Positions 43,522 through 52,609 are shown, counted from the first letter of the stretch. The stretch is DNA of 64,000 nucleotides from Serratia rhizosphaerae (GCF_009817885.1 NZ_CP041764.1:2604001-2668000); one strand, 5' to 3'. Numbers and translations: made by a program. Notes: generated by a model not told the origin, from the letters alone.

Positions 43522-45438
43522 ATGGTGAGATTTCCTTATCCTCGTTTAGCTTATCTGTTTGATGCGTTGCAATCGGAAACCCTGCCGCAGGATGAACTGG
43601 CGAAACGCCTGGCGGTTTCCACCCGTACGGTGCGTGCGGATATCACCGCACTGAATGATATTTTGGAAAAATACGGGGCGCGTTTTGTTCATAGCCGCGG
43701 CGCAGGCTATCGGCTGCAGGTGGATGACGCCAAGTTGTTCAATGCGCTGCAGCTGCAGGAACGCAGAAAGCATGCCACGCCGCGCAGCGCGCAGGAGCGC
43801 GTGCACGCCTTACTGGTGCGTTTTCTGACCTCAGCGTTTTCTCTGAAGCTGGAAGATCTGGCCGATGAATGGTTTGTCAGCCGCGGAACCTTGCAGAACG
43901 ATATGGCTGAGGTGAGGGAGCGGCTGGCCGGTTACCAGTTAACCATAGAAACCAAACCGCGTTACGGCATGAAGCTGTTCGGCGCCGAAATGGCGATTCG
44001 CGCCTGCCTGACCGATTTACTGTTCCAGCTGCACCTGGCGAATGCGGAAAATCCGCTGCTGAATAACGATATCCTGCTGCAGCCGCAGGTGACGACCTTT
44101 GCCGGCCTGCTGCATCCGCTACTGTCGCAATACAATATTCGTCTGACCGATGAAGGCGAGCAGTACCTGATCTTTTACTGCGCCGTGGCGCTCAAGCGTA
44201 TCAGCGACGGCTACCCGCTGCCGGAATTTGATGTGGAGGACGGCGACGAGGCGGTGCGCAAGGCGTCGACCTGGCTGGCGGGCGAGCTGAGCAAAGCCGC
44301 TGGCAAAGAGGTGTCGGCGGCCGAAGAGGCCTATCTGCGGGTGAATATCGCCGCACGGCGGGTGCAGGAGGTGCGTCCGACCGAAATCAACGCCGACGAT
44401 GAAGAAGCGCTGGTGGATTACATCCTTTCCTATATCAATACCCACTATAACTACAATCTGCAGGGCGACAAGCAGCTGCGCGCCGACCTGCTCACCCACA
44501 TCAAAACCATGATTACCCGGGTGAAATACCAGATCAATATTCCCAACCCGCTGCTGACCAATATCAAACAGCACTACCCGATGGCCTATGACGTTACGCT
44601 GGCGGCGGTTTCCAGCTGGGGCAAATATACCCCTTACACGCTGAGCGAGAACGAAATCGGCTATCTGGTGCTGCATATCGGCGTCGGGCTGGAGCGGCAT
44701 TACAACATCGGCTATGAGCGCCATCCGCAGGTGATGCTGGTATGCGACACCGGTAACTCGACGGTGCGCATGATCCAGGCGCAAATCGCCCGCAAATATC
44801 CGCAGCTGGTGATGACGCGCACCGTTTCACTGCGTGATTACGAAGTGCTGACGCATATCGACGAAGACTTTGTGATTTCCAACGCCCGCGTCAGCGAGAA
44901 GAACAAGCCGGTGGTGGTGATGTCGCCGTTCCCGACCGAATATCAGTTGGAGCAGTTGGGCAAGCTGGTGCTGGTGGACCGCACCAAGCCGTATATGCTG
45001 GAAAAGTTCTTCGACGCCAACCACTTTATGGTGGTCAATGAGCCGCTGACCCAGGAGCAGCTATTCCGCAAGGTGTGTGCGCAGCTGGAGCAGGAAGGCT
45101 ATGTCGGCGAGGATTTTTATCCTTCGGTGGTGGAGCGCGAAGCCATCGTTTCCACCCTGCTGGGGGAAGGCATCGCCTTGCCGCACTCGCTGGGGCTGCT
45201 GGCGAAGAAAACCGTGGTGGTGACGCTGCTGGCGCCGCAGGGCATCGACTGGGGCGACGGCGAAATGGCGCACGTAATCTTCCTGCTGGCGATCAGTAAA
45301 AGCGACTATGAAGAGGCGATGGCGATTTACGAACTGTTTGTGACCTTTGTCCGTGAACGCTCGATGAGCCGGCTGCTGGGCAGCAATGATTTTGCCAGTT
45401 TTAAAGCGGTGGCGCTGGATTGCCTGAGCCGGATATAA
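43522..45438 (+). CDS. PTS-controlled transcriptional activator (MtlR/LicR type: HTH-PRD-PRD-EIIB-EIIA)
   Basis: 638-aa multidomain regulator. Order: N-terminal HTH (about residues 5-60, AKRLAVSTRTVRADI), a second Mga/HTH region (about 90-165), two PRDs (about 180-395, with LVLHIGVGLERHYN in the second), an EIIB-like domain with VCDTGNSTVRM (near residue 405), and a C-terminal EIIA domain with the phosphorylatable histidine near 554 in EGIALPHS. The second ATG is used because GGA is 6-8 bases upstream. Such proteins sense substrate through phosphorylation by PTS components and activate the adjacent sugar operon; here the upstream cluster is the obvious target. Confidence 0.9.
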   Translation: MVRFPYPRLAYLFDALQSETLPQDELAKRLAVSTRTVRADITALNDILEKYGARFVHSRGAGYRLQVDDAKLFNALQLQERRKHATPRSAQERVHALLVRFLTSAFSLKLEDLADEWFVSRGTLQNDMAEVRERLAGYQLTIETKPRYGMKLFGAEMAIRACLTDLLFQLHLANAENPLLNNDILLQPQVTTFAGLLHPLLSQYNIRLTDEGEQYLIFYCAVALKRISDGYPLPEFDVEDGDEAVRKASTWLAGELSKAAGKEVSAAEEAYLRVNIAARRVQEVRPTEINADDEEALVDYILSYINTHYNYNLQGDKQLRADLLTHIKTMITRVKYQINIPNPLLTNIKQHYPMAYDVTLAAVSSWGKYTPYTLSENEIGYLVLHIGVGLERHYNIGYERHPQVMLVCDTGNSTVRMIQAQIARKYPQLVMTRTVSLRDYEVLTHIDEDFVISNARVSEKNKPVVVMSPFPTEYQLEQLGKLVLVDRTKPYMLEKFFDANHFMVVNEPLTQEQLFRKVCAQLEQEGYVGEDFYPSVVEREAIVSTLLGEGIALPHSLGLLAKKTVVVTLLAPQGIDWGDGEMAHVIFLLAISKSDYEEAMAIYELFVTFVRERSMSRLLGSNDFASFKAVALDCLSRI

Positions 45439-45546
45439 ACCGGTTATTTCTGAGTGTCCGGCTTCACGAATGCGCCGTCTTTGCATTGACCATTATTTAT
45501 TTTATCTTAAAAATCAAAGGCTCTCTTTGCTGACAGGAGTCACAAG

Positions 45547-46584
45547 ATGGCCACGTTTCCCCGCCGACCCGTAGAACCCGGCTACTGCGTTGTTGAAACG
45601 CCGGGTTCATTAGCCTTTCAAGGAAGTACGCTGTTCGCCAATCCACGCAGCACTGCGGCCCGTTATTTTATGCAGATCAATGCGGATACGCCGTGGCTGA
45701 AGCCCGGGCAGATAGTGATTGTTGCCGATCCCGAACATTCACGCCAGGATGCGTTGCTACGGCAGTTATACCAGGCTAAGCGGGCGGTTAACCGGGCCAT
45801 GGAGCCGGTTAACGTTGAGCAGGCGAACTTCCTCCAGCGCCACTATGCCGCTATTGCGACCATCCTTAACGGTACCAGCCGAGGGCTGGGGATGGCCAGC
45901 GATGCCGGCAAGCAGTACTTTATGCGCATCGACACGATTCTTAAGCAGATTGAGGCCAGCTATCAAAACCAGTTCCGCACTCAGGGAACGCTGATCGGCC
46001 AGCAGTTTTTTGTGGAAAGACAGCGGTTGTTTAACGAGTTGAAAGCATTGTTGGATAAACCGATCTTCAGTCGGCTCACGCGTAACCTCCTTAACCTGCA
46101 CCCTTATGAGAGCATCAAGCGAGCGCTGAACCTCTCCAGCCGTTCCATTGTGCATGAGTGGTCAACGGCGGGTGTCGGAGCGATAAAGGGCTATGCGAGC
46201 TACCTGGAGGGCGCCGGCAAGGCGGTGAAGTTTATGAAAGGCGCGGGCTGGATTGGGATTGCGACCGCCGGGGCCAGCGCGACCAATGATATTTATCATG
46301 CCTGCACCCTTGGCCGAGAGAAGGAATGTACGCGGGTGGCGTTAAAAGGGTATGGTGCTTTCGGTGGCGGAGTATGGCTTGGTGCCGTTGGCGGTACTTG
46401 GGGAGCAGCAGCCGGAGGTGGGATTTGCCTGGCATTAGGTATTATCAGTGCCCCAACGGCAGGTGCCGCGGGTTTGGCCTGCGGACTTATAGGCACGGCC
46501 GCAGGAGGATTGGCCGGGGGATATGCGGGAGAAAAGTTGGGAGAATACGGTGGTAATAAGATGGCTGATTTACTACTGAAATAA
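45547..46584 (+). CDS. Probable pore-forming toxin/effector with LysM-like N-terminus
   Basis: 345-aa protein with no signal peptide. The N-terminal region (about residues 30-60) resembles a LysM repeat: FMQINADTPWLKPGQIVIVAD. A helical middle follows (about 65-200). The C-terminal 150 residues are extremely rich in Gly and Ala with glycine-zipper hydrophobic stretches (GGGVWLGAVGGTWGAAAGG, CGLIGTAAGGLAGGY), typical of membrane-inserting toxins. A small membrane protein follows after 19 bp, as for effector/immunity pairs. This recalls the Serratia type VI pore-forming effector Ssp6 with its immunity protein Sip6, but I cannot confirm homology. CAGGAG is 8 bases before the ATG. Confidence 0.6.
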   Translation: MATFPRRPVEPGYCVVETPGSLAFQGSTLFANPRSTAARYFMQINADTPWLKPGQIVIVADPEHSRQDALLRQLYQAKRAVNRAMEPVNVEQANFLQRHYAAIATILNGTSRGLGMASDAGKQYFMRIDTILKQIEASYQNQFRTQGTLIGQQFFVERQRLFNELKALLDKPIFSRLTRNLLNLHPYESIKRALNLSSRSIVHEWSTAGVGAIKGYASYLEGAGKAVKFMKGAGWIGIATAGASATNDIYHACTLGREKECTRVALKGYGAFGGGVWLGAVGGTWGAAAGGGICLALGIISAPTAGAAGLACGLIGTAAGGLAGGYAGEKLGEYGGNKMADLLLK

Positions 46585-46603
46585 GGGGCAGGGGAGATTT
46601 GCG

Positions 46604-47020
46604 ATGTATACCTTTATTACTACGATGTTCTTGGTCCTTTTTTTCGGTGGTATCGTGCTTGGCTTCGCCAGTATGGTGTATTTTGCGTTTATCCGCCGGC
46701 GCTATGAGCAGTTGATTTCTCTGTATCAGCAGCAAGGTTTTTTTATGCCCAGCTACCATGGTTTTATGGCGCATTTGGGCTATTTCGGCAGTTTTTATCC
46801 CGTACGCTTTTTTTATCTTTTACTGACCGGTAAAAAGATTAAAACGGGCCGTAACAGCTACCTCTCCAATGAGCCTTATGTTTTTTTAAGCTCACGCCCT
46901 GTGGCGGAGATCGGCTGGATAAAAGGCTACTATTATTTTTCTTTAGTCTGGCTGGTTTCTGTCACGATAGGCGCGGTGTTTGGCTGTATTGATATGTTAT
47001 TGAGTCATACGCCGCCATAA
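46604..47020 (+). CDS. Probable membrane immunity protein
   Basis: 138-aa protein with hydrophobic segments at about residues 5-30 and 112-132 and an amphipathic, aromatic-rich middle (HGFMAHLGYFGSFYPVRFFYLLLTG). It belongs to no family I recognise. It is 19 bp downstream of the toxin-like gene with GGGGAG as ribosome site, and is more AT-rich than its neighbours. Membrane location fits protection against a pore-former acting at the inner membrane. The role is inferred from context. Confidence 0.55.
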   Translation: MYTFITTMFLVLFFGGIVLGFASMVYFAFIRRRYEQLISLYQQQGFFMPSYHGFMAHLGYFGSFYPVRFFYLLLTGKKIKTGRNSYLSNEPYVFLSSRPVAEIGWIKGYYYFSLVWLVSVTIGAVFGCIDMLLSHTPP

Positions 47021-47068
47021 AACGCTTGATGAGCCGGGTTCGTACGGTCTTAAAGTGCCATCCGGCGC

Positions 47069-47341
47069 TTAATCTTCGTCGAAGCCGGAATTAAACAGCG
47101 CTATCACCGCGTCCAGCGCTTGCTGCGCCTGCGGGCCGCTGGCCTCGACCTCAATATGCCGGCCCTGGGCGGAGTCCAGCATCAGCAGCGCAATCACGCT
47201 GCTGGCTTCGGCTTCGGTACCGCTGTCGTTACGCAGAATCACCTCGGCGTCAAAACTCTGCACCAGTTCAAACAGCTTCATCGCCGGGCGGGCATGCATG
47301 CCCAGCCGGTTCTTGATTTCGACCGTTTGTTTGATGGTCAT
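47069..47341 (-). CDS. npr: Phosphocarrier protein NPr
   Basis: HPr-like carrier of the nitrogen-related PTS; passes phosphate from EI-Ntr to PtsN. 90 aa. The active-site histidine is H16 in LGMHARPAMK. Sequence closely follows E. coli NPr. Its start overlaps the end of rapZ by 4 bp, so it is last in the rpoN operon. Confidence 0.96.
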   Translation of the reverse strand: MTIKQTVEIKNRLGMHARPAMKLFELVQSFDAEVILRNDSGTEAEASSVIALLMLDSAQGRHIEVEASGPQAQQALDAVIALFNSGFDED

Positions 47342-48192
47342 TGCTTGCGTTTTTCCAGCGTGCGGTGGCGCGACTGCACGTTCTTGCCGCGCGAGCGGAA
47401 GTAGTCCGCCAGCTGTTCGGCCACGTACACCGAACGGTGCTTACCGCCGGTACAGCCGATGGCGACCGTCAGATAGCTGCGGTTGTTGGTTTCCAGCATC
47501 GGCAGCCATTGTTCAAGGTAGCTGCGCGTCTGGTAGATAAAATTATGCACTTCGGTATGGCGGTCGAGGAACGACGCTACCGGCTTGTCCAGACCGGTCA
47601 TCGGCCGCAGCTTAGGATCCCAGTGCGGGTTCGGCAGGAAGCGGACGTCAAACACGTAGTCGGCATCGATAGGGATGCCGTGCTTGAAGCCGAAGGATTC
47701 GAACACCATGGTCAGTTCGCGTTCGCGTTTGCCCAGCAGGCGGGTGCGCAGCATCTCCGCCAGTTCATGTACCGACATTTCAGAGGTGTCGATGATCAGA
47801 TCGGCGCGCGAGCGCAGCGGCTCCAGCAGGTCGCTCTCTTCATCGATGGCGCTTTCCAGCGACAGGTTTTTGCTGGACAGCGGATGCAGGCGGCGGGTGT
47901 CGCTGTAACGACGGATCAGCGTATTGCGGTCGGCGTCCAGGAACAGCAGTTGCGGGGAGAAGCTGTCCGGCAGTTGCGTCATCGCATATTCGAATACTTC
48001 CGGTGACTCCGGCATATTACGCACGTCGATGCTGACCGCAGCGGAGCTGTTGCGTTCCGCCAGCGTTTTGGCCAGCTCGGGCAGCAGCACCACGGGCAGG
48101 TTATCAACGCAGTAAAAACCCATATCTTCCAGCGCCCGCAAGGCGACGGATTTCCCTGAACCGGAACGGCCGCTGACAATCATCAGCACCAT
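47338..48192 (-). CDS. rapZ: RNase adapter protein RapZ
   Basis: RNA-binding adaptor that presents sRNA GlmZ to RNase E, controlling glmS and amino-sugar synthesis; senses glucosamine 6-phosphate. 284 aa as in E. coli. Walker A GRSGSGKSVAL (about residues 8-18) begins the N-terminal kinase-like domain. The C-terminal domain has IGCTGGKHRSVYVAE and a basic tail GKNVQSRHRTLEKRK. Lies between ptsN and npr. Confidence 0.97.
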   Translation of the reverse strand: MVLMIVSGRSGSGKSVALRALEDMGFYCVDNLPVVLLPELAKTLAERNSSAAVSIDVRNMPESPEVFEYAMTQLPDSFSPQLLFLDADRNTLIRRYSDTRRLHPLSSKNLSLESAIDEESDLLEPLRSRADLIIDTSEMSVHELAEMLRTRLLGKRERELTMVFESFGFKHGIPIDADYVFDVRFLPNPHWDPKLRPMTGLDKPVASFLDRHTEVHNFIYQTRSYLEQWLPMLETNNRSYLTVAIGCTGGKHRSVYVAEQLADYFRSRGKNVQSRHRTLEKRKQ

Positions 48193-48319
48193 GTGGCAAC
48201 TCCCCCTGGCATCTCAGCGGCGTTTATGCCGCCGTTGGAAATATGAGCCCGGCGACGGCCGGGATCCGTGACAGACAAACAGTATCGTTATCGCCGGCGG
48301 AAGTCACGCCGGCAACCGG

Positions 48320-48781
48320 TTATTCCGTAATGATTTGATAAAGCTCCTCGTCGCTCTGCGCGGCGCGCAGGCGGCGGCAGACGGTTTTATCGGCCAGACG
48401 CTTGGCGACCAGCGACAGCGTATGCAAATGGGTCTTACACTGATCGGCCGGCACCAGCAGGGCGAACAGCAGATCGACCGGCTGGTTGTCGATGGCGTCG
48501 AAGGCGATAGGTTGGTCGAGACGGATAAACACGCCAACGGCCCGCAGTGTGTCCTCTTCCAGCTTGCCATGAGGGATAGCGATACCGTTGCCGATACCGG
48601 TACTTCCCATGCGTTCACGGGTGAGAACCGCGTCAAACACCACCTGCGGCGACAGGTTGAGCTGTTTGGCTGCCAGTTCGCTGATAATTTCCAGAGCGCG
48701 TTTCTTGCTGTTGCAGTGTACCGAGCTTCTGGTGCACTCGATGTTGAGCACCGAGCTTAATTGCATTATTTCGTCGTTCAT
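48320..48781 (-). CDS. ptsN: Nitrogen-regulatory EIIA protein PtsN
   Basis: EIIA-Ntr, terminal phosphoacceptor of the nitrogen PTS. In E. coli its unphosphorylated form controls potassium transport and several regulators. 153 aa from the ATG at 48781 (a GTG seven codons earlier is possible). The phospho-histidine is H71 in GNGIAIPHGKLEED. The C-terminus is about ten residues shorter than E. coli PtsN, ending at YQIITE. Confidence 0.95.
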   Translation of the reverse strand: MNDEIMQLSSVLNIECTRSSVHCNSKKRALEIISELAAKQLNLSPQVVFDAVLTRERMGSTGIGNGIAIPHGKLEEDTLRAVGVFIRLDQPIAFDAIDNQPVDLLFALLVPADQCKTHLHTLSLVAKRLADKTVCRRLRAAQSDEELYQIITE

Positions 48782-48900
48782 CTCATCTTCACTTAAAATC
48801 ACACGCTTAAGCTTGCTTAGCGCTGGTTTGGCGGTGCCAAACGCTCTGCGACGTCGTTGCTTAACGAGGCGATTTTTCGTCTGTTAAACCCTGATGGCTT

Positions 48901-48934
48901 ATCGGCGCGTTATTCCGCAGAATAACGCGCCGAT
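48901..48934 (-). other. Perfect 15-bp inverted repeat between hpf and ptsN
   Basis: ATCGGCGCGTTATTC pairs perfectly with GAATAACGCGCCGAT across a 4-nt loop. A second 10-bp hairpin (48965-48990, GGCCGCT with AGCGGCC as its core) lies between it and hpf. No U-run follows either on the minus strand. They probably shape the hpf 3' end or uncouple ptsN from rpoN-hpf. Confidence 0.6.
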
Positions 48935-48997
48935 GGCAGCCCGGTAGCACGAAGGCTACGTTCAGGCCGCTGCCGCGGACGGTAGCGGCCCAGATTG

Positions 48998-49285
48998 TCA
49001 GTGTTGCTTCAATTTGTCTTTATGTTTGTTCAATTGCCGCGCCAGTTTATCAATCAGGCAGTCAATTGCAGCATACATATCTTCTTTTTCCGAGGTGGCG
49101 TGCAACTCGCCTCCATTCACGTGCACCGTTGCTTCCGCAATCTGCTGCACTTTTTCCACGGTGAGCACGACATAAACCTGATTAATGCGGTCGAAATACT
49201 GTTCTAGCTTGGCGAACTTGGTATTCACGAACTCACGTAACGGCTCGGTGATGTCGATGTGGTGTCCGGTAATGTTGAGCTGCAT
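48998..49285 (-). CDS. hpf: Ribosome hibernation promoting factor
   Basis: Short HPF that helps form 100S hibernating ribosomes in stationary phase. 95 aa. Starts MQLNITGHHIDITEPLR, matching E. coli Hpf; a frame extension upstream is rejected. The beta-alpha-beta-beta-beta-alpha core with basic end LARQLNKHKDKLKQH is present. It is 23 bp downstream of rpoN. Confidence 0.97.
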   Translation of the reverse strand: MQLNITGHHIDITEPLREFVNTKFAKLEQYFDRINQVYVVLTVEKVQQIAEATVHVNGGELHATSEKEDMYAAIDCLIDKLARQLNKHKDKLKQH

Positions 49286-49308
49286 AATGTCTTCCTTCTC
49301 TATTGAGG

Positions 49309-50742
49309 TCAAACCAACTGTTTACGTTGGTTCGACGGCGGGATGGACAAAGACTCTCGGTACTTGGCGACGGTGCGCCGCGCCACCATGATGCCCTGAT
49401 CGGCAAGCAGGGTGGCCAGTTTACTGTCGCTAAGCGGTTTGGCGGGGTTTTCCGCCGCGATCAATTTCTTCACCAGCGCGCGGATCGCCGTGGAGGAAGC
49501 CTCGCCGCCGCTGTCGGTGTTGACGTGGCTGGAGAAGAAATATTTCAGTTCGAAGATGCCGCGCGGGCTGTGCAGGAACTTCTGCGTGGTCACGCGTGAA
49601 ATCGTCGATTCATGCATCTCCACGGCCTGGGCGATATCCGCCAGCACCATGGGCTTCATAAACTCCTCGCCTTGTTCAAAGAACGCCTCCTGCTGCTCGA
49701 CAATACAGCGCGTCACCTTCAGCAGCGTATCGTTACGGCTTTCCAGGCTTTTGATCAGCCATTTCGCTTCCTGCAGGTTACTGCGGATAAACTGGCCGTC
49801 GGCTTCATTACGCGAGCTGTTGCCCAGTGCGGCGTAGTGTTGGTTGATCTTCAGACGCGGAATGCTGTCGGCATTCAGCTCGACAGTCCAGCGGTTGTGC
49901 ACCTTGCGTACCAGCACGTCGGGAATGACATATTCCGACTCGCCGGTATTGATCGACTGCCCCGGGCGCGGGTCGAGCGACTGAATCAGCAGCATCGCTT
50001 CTTTCAGTGTATCTTCTTTTAGCCGGGTTGATCGCATCAGGCTGCGAAAGTCGTGGTTGGCCAGCAGATCCAGGTGTTCGCTGATGATCAGCCGGGCTTC
50101 GGCGAGGAACGGCGTTTCTTTGGCGTATTGAGACAGCTGAACCAGCAGACAGTCGCGCAGGTCGCGCGCCGCGACGCCGATCGGGTCGAAATGCTGCACC
50201 CGTTTGAGCACCGCCTCCACCTCATCAAGCGTGACGTCTTCCGCGCCGACGCTTTCCAGAATATCTTCCAGCGAGACGGTGAGATAGCCGGTGTCGTCGA
50301 CGGCGTCAACGATTGAGGTGGCGATGGCGGCGTCGGTATCGGAGAACGGCGTCAGATCCACCTGCCACATCAGGTAGTCCTGCAGCGTCTGGGTGGTTTC
50401 CCCTTGATAGACCGGCAGCTCATCGTCGCGGTAATCGGTGCCGGTGCCCGATGGCGTGCCTGCGGTATAGATCTCGTCCCAGGTGGCGTCCAGCGGCAGC
50501 TCGTCCGGCATCTCCTTTTGCTCCAGCGCTTCGCGGGTATCCAGATCTTCGGTGTCGTTGCTCTCTTCCGCGTCGATCTCATCGTGCGGGTCGGTTTGCT
50601 CAAGCAGCGGGTTACTTTCTAACGCCAGTTGGATCTCTTGCTGAAGCTCAAGCGTAGACAGCTGCAGCAGGCGGATCGCCTGCTGCAGCTGGGGAGTCAT
50701 CGCCAATTGTTGGCTGAGCCTGAGTTGCAAACCTTGCTTCAT
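49309..50742 (-). CDS. rpoN: RNA polymerase sigma-54 factor
   Basis: Alternative sigma factor for enhancer-dependent promoters (nitrogen, envelope stress and other genes). 477 aa, same as E. coli. A Gln-rich region I (MKQGLQLRLSQQLAMTPQLQ) precedes acidic region II (about residues 50-110) and core-binding region III. The helix-turn-helix precedes the RpoN box ARRTVAKYRE (about residues 454-463). Lies between lptB and hpf. Confidence 0.98.
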   Translation of the reverse strand: MKQGLQLRLSQQLAMTPQLQQAIRLLQLSTLELQQEIQLALESNPLLEQTDPHDEIDAEESNDTEDLDTREALEQKEMPDELPLDATWDEIYTAGTPSGTGTDYRDDELPVYQGETTQTLQDYLMWQVDLTPFSDTDAAIATSIVDAVDDTGYLTVSLEDILESVGAEDVTLDEVEAVLKRVQHFDPIGVAARDLRDCLLVQLSQYAKETPFLAEARLIISEHLDLLANHDFRSLMRSTRLKEDTLKEAMLLIQSLDPRPGQSINTGESEYVIPDVLVRKVHNRWTVELNADSIPRLKINQHYAALGNSSRNEADGQFIRSNLQEAKWLIKSLESRNDTLLKVTRCIVEQQEAFFEQGEEFMKPMVLADIAQAVEMHESTISRVTTQKFLHSPRGIFELKYFFSSHVNTDSGGEASSTAIRALVKKLIAAENPAKPLSDSKLATLLADQGIMVARRTVAKYRESLSIPPSNQRKQLV

Positions 50743-50793
50743 AATGTTCTTTCTATTTTTCCGTTAACCGTTACGTATCGCTGACGCAAGGCA

Positions 50794-51519
50794 TTACAGG
50801 CGGAATTCTTCGCCCAGATAAACGCGTTTCACCTGCTCATCGCTCAGAATCGCTTCCGGCGTGCCGTGGGCGATCAGCTGGCCTTGGCTGACGATATAGG
50901 CGCGTTCACAAACGTCCAGCGTTTCACGCACGTTATGGTCGGTGATCAGCACGCCCAGGCCGCTGTCGCGCAGATGCTCGATGATTTTTTTGATATCGAT
51001 AACGGAAATCGGGTCAACCCCGGCGAAGGGTTCGTCCAGCAGGATGAATTTCGGGTTGGCGGCCAGCGCGCGGGCAATTTCGACGCGGCGGCGTTCACCG
51101 CCGGACAGCGCCTGGCCCAGGCTGTCGCGCAGATGGGTGATATGGAACTCTTCCATCAGTTCGTTGGCCCGGTCGGCACGCTGTTCGCTGCTCAGATCGT
51201 CACGGATTTCTAGCACCGCCATCAGGTTATCGTAGACGCTCAGACGGCGGAAAATTGAGGCTTCCTGCGGCAGATAGCCGATGCCGCGGCGCGCACGGGC
51301 GTGCAGCGGCAGGATGCTGATGTCTTCATCATCAATGATGATGCGTCCGGCGTCGCGCTGTACGATGCCGACCACCATGTAGAAGGTGGTGGTTTTACCC
51401 GCGCCGTTTGGCCCCAGCAACCCGACGATTTCGCCGGAGTTCACTTTCAGGCTGACGTCTTCGACGACTTTACGGCCCTTGTAGGCTTTCGCCAGATTTT
51501 CTGCGATGAGTGTTGCCAT
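50794..51519 (-). CDS. lptB: LPS export ABC ATPase LptB
   Basis: Cytoplasmic ATPase driving LptFG extraction of LPS from the inner membrane. 241 aa. Walker A GPNGAGKTT (about residues 36-44), ABC signature LSGGERRR, Walker B FILLDEPFAGVDP and the H-loop ITDHNVRETLD are intact. Downstream of lptA with a 6-bp gap. Confidence 0.98.
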   Translation of the reverse strand: MATLIAENLAKAYKGRKVVEDVSLKVNSGEIVGLLGPNGAGKTTTFYMVVGIVQRDAGRIIIDDEDISILPLHARARRGIGYLPQEASIFRRLSVYDNLMAVLEIRDDLSSEQRADRANELMEEFHITHLRDSLGQALSGGERRRVEIARALAANPKFILLDEPFAGVDPISVIDIKKIIEHLRDSGLGVLITDHNVRETLDVCERAYIVSQGQLIAHGTPEAILSDEQVKRVYLGEEFRL

Positions 51520-51525
51520 AAGTGA

Positions 51526-52062
51526 TTAGTTACTCTTCTGACCGTTTTTATCCTGCAACTGCGACGGCACCAGCACGGTCTTCACGCGTTTGCCCTTGTC
51601 GCCGTATGCCTGCATTTGCTGCTGCTGCACCAGATAGGTGATGCGCTCGCCTTTCACGTTGCTGTCGAGCTGCTCCAGATAGGCGTCGCCGGTCAGGGTG
51701 ACCAGCTGCGGCGCCACGTCATAGCGCACTTTCAGCGAGTGTCCTTTTACCGGTTTGCCGTTGTCCTGCATCTGGTAGAAGGTTACCGGCTTACCGAAGG
51801 CTTCGATATAGGTTTTGTTCTGATCGCCGCCCGGACGGGTAACCACTACTTTGTCGGCCTTAATCTCGATGGTGCCTTGCTTGATCACCACGTTGCCGGT
51901 AAAGGTGCTGACGTTGCTCTGCATATCCAGAGACTGGTTCAGCGAGTCGATGCTCACTGGCTGATTGGCATCGGATTTCAGCGCCATGGCGGGGGCGCTG
52001 GCGGCCAAAACCAAGCTGCCGATCAACAGACTACGGAGTGGTTTTTTGTGTTTGAATTTCAT
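51526..52062 (-). CDS. lptA: LPS transport periplasmic bridge protein LptA
   Basis: Beta-jellyroll protein polymerising between LptC and LptD to carry LPS across the periplasm. 178 aa. Signal peptide ends near AMA at residues 25-27. Conserved VVTRPGG, KPVTFYQMQDNGKPV and VLVPSQLQDKNGQ. The start MKFKHKK lies inside the end of lptC (32-bp overlap), as in E. coli. Confidence 0.97.
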   Translation of the reverse strand: MKFKHKKPLRSLLIGSLVLAASAPAMALKSDANQPVSIDSLNQSLDMQSNVSTFTGNVVIKQGTIEIKADKVVVTRPGGDQNKTYIEAFGKPVTFYQMQDNGKPVKGHSLKVRYDVAPQLVTLTGDAYLEQLDSNVKGERITYLVQQQQMQAYGDKGKRVKTVLVPSQLQDKNGQKSN

Positions 52063-52609
52063 AGTTGGTCTTAACCTTATCAATCAGCTCAGCGGTTTTG
52101 TTCCGCAGGTTCCCGCGCATTTTCATGCCGTTAGAATTAAAATTCGCGCCGTAAAGCGTTACTTCATCATCGGAGGACACATCCTGGGTCACCAGATTAA
52201 CCTGAGCGTTGTCCGTTTTAATTTTTTCCAGCTGTGAGGTGGTGGTCAGGCTGTTCACCTCGACGTGACCGTACAGATACAGCATGCGGTCTTTGGTCAG
52301 TTTGGCGCGGTCGGCGCGCACCGACCAGGTGGCGACGGCGTTTTCGTCAAACAGCGTCATCACCGGCTGGGTAAACCAGCTCAGCTCTTCGGCGGTATAG
52401 TACTTGGCGCTTTCCGCCACCAGCTTATAGTTTAATTTACCGGCCGGGTTGTAGACGACGGTGACCGTTTGCTGACTCTGGTAAGTCGGGTCCGCCGAAT
52501 TTACCGGCCCGGCCGTCGGTTCGTCATCGTAATCCGCCATATTCCAGCCGATCAGGGCCAGAACGATCAGCGCCAGTATAATGGTGATCCAGCGTTTGGT
52601 TTTGCTCAT
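52031..52609 (-). CDS. lptC: LPS export protein LptC
   Basis: Bitopic inner-membrane protein that passes LPS from LptBFG to LptA. 192 aa (E. coli 191). A single N-terminal membrane helix (about residues 6-24) is followed by a periplasmic jellyroll with YGANFNSNGMKMRGNLR near the end. The start MSKTKRW overlaps the kdsC stop; earlier in-frame starts fall within kdsC and are rejected. Confidence 0.97.
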   Translation of the reverse strand: MSKTKRWITIILALIVLALIGWNMADYDDEPTAGPVNSADPTYQSQQTVTVVYNPAGKLNYKLVAESAKYYTAEELSWFTQPVMTLFDENAVATWSVRADRAKLTKDRMLYLYGHVEVNSLTTTSQLEKIKTDNAQVNLVTQDVSSDDEVTLYGANFNSNGMKMRGNLRNKTAELIDKVKTNYEIQTQKTTP

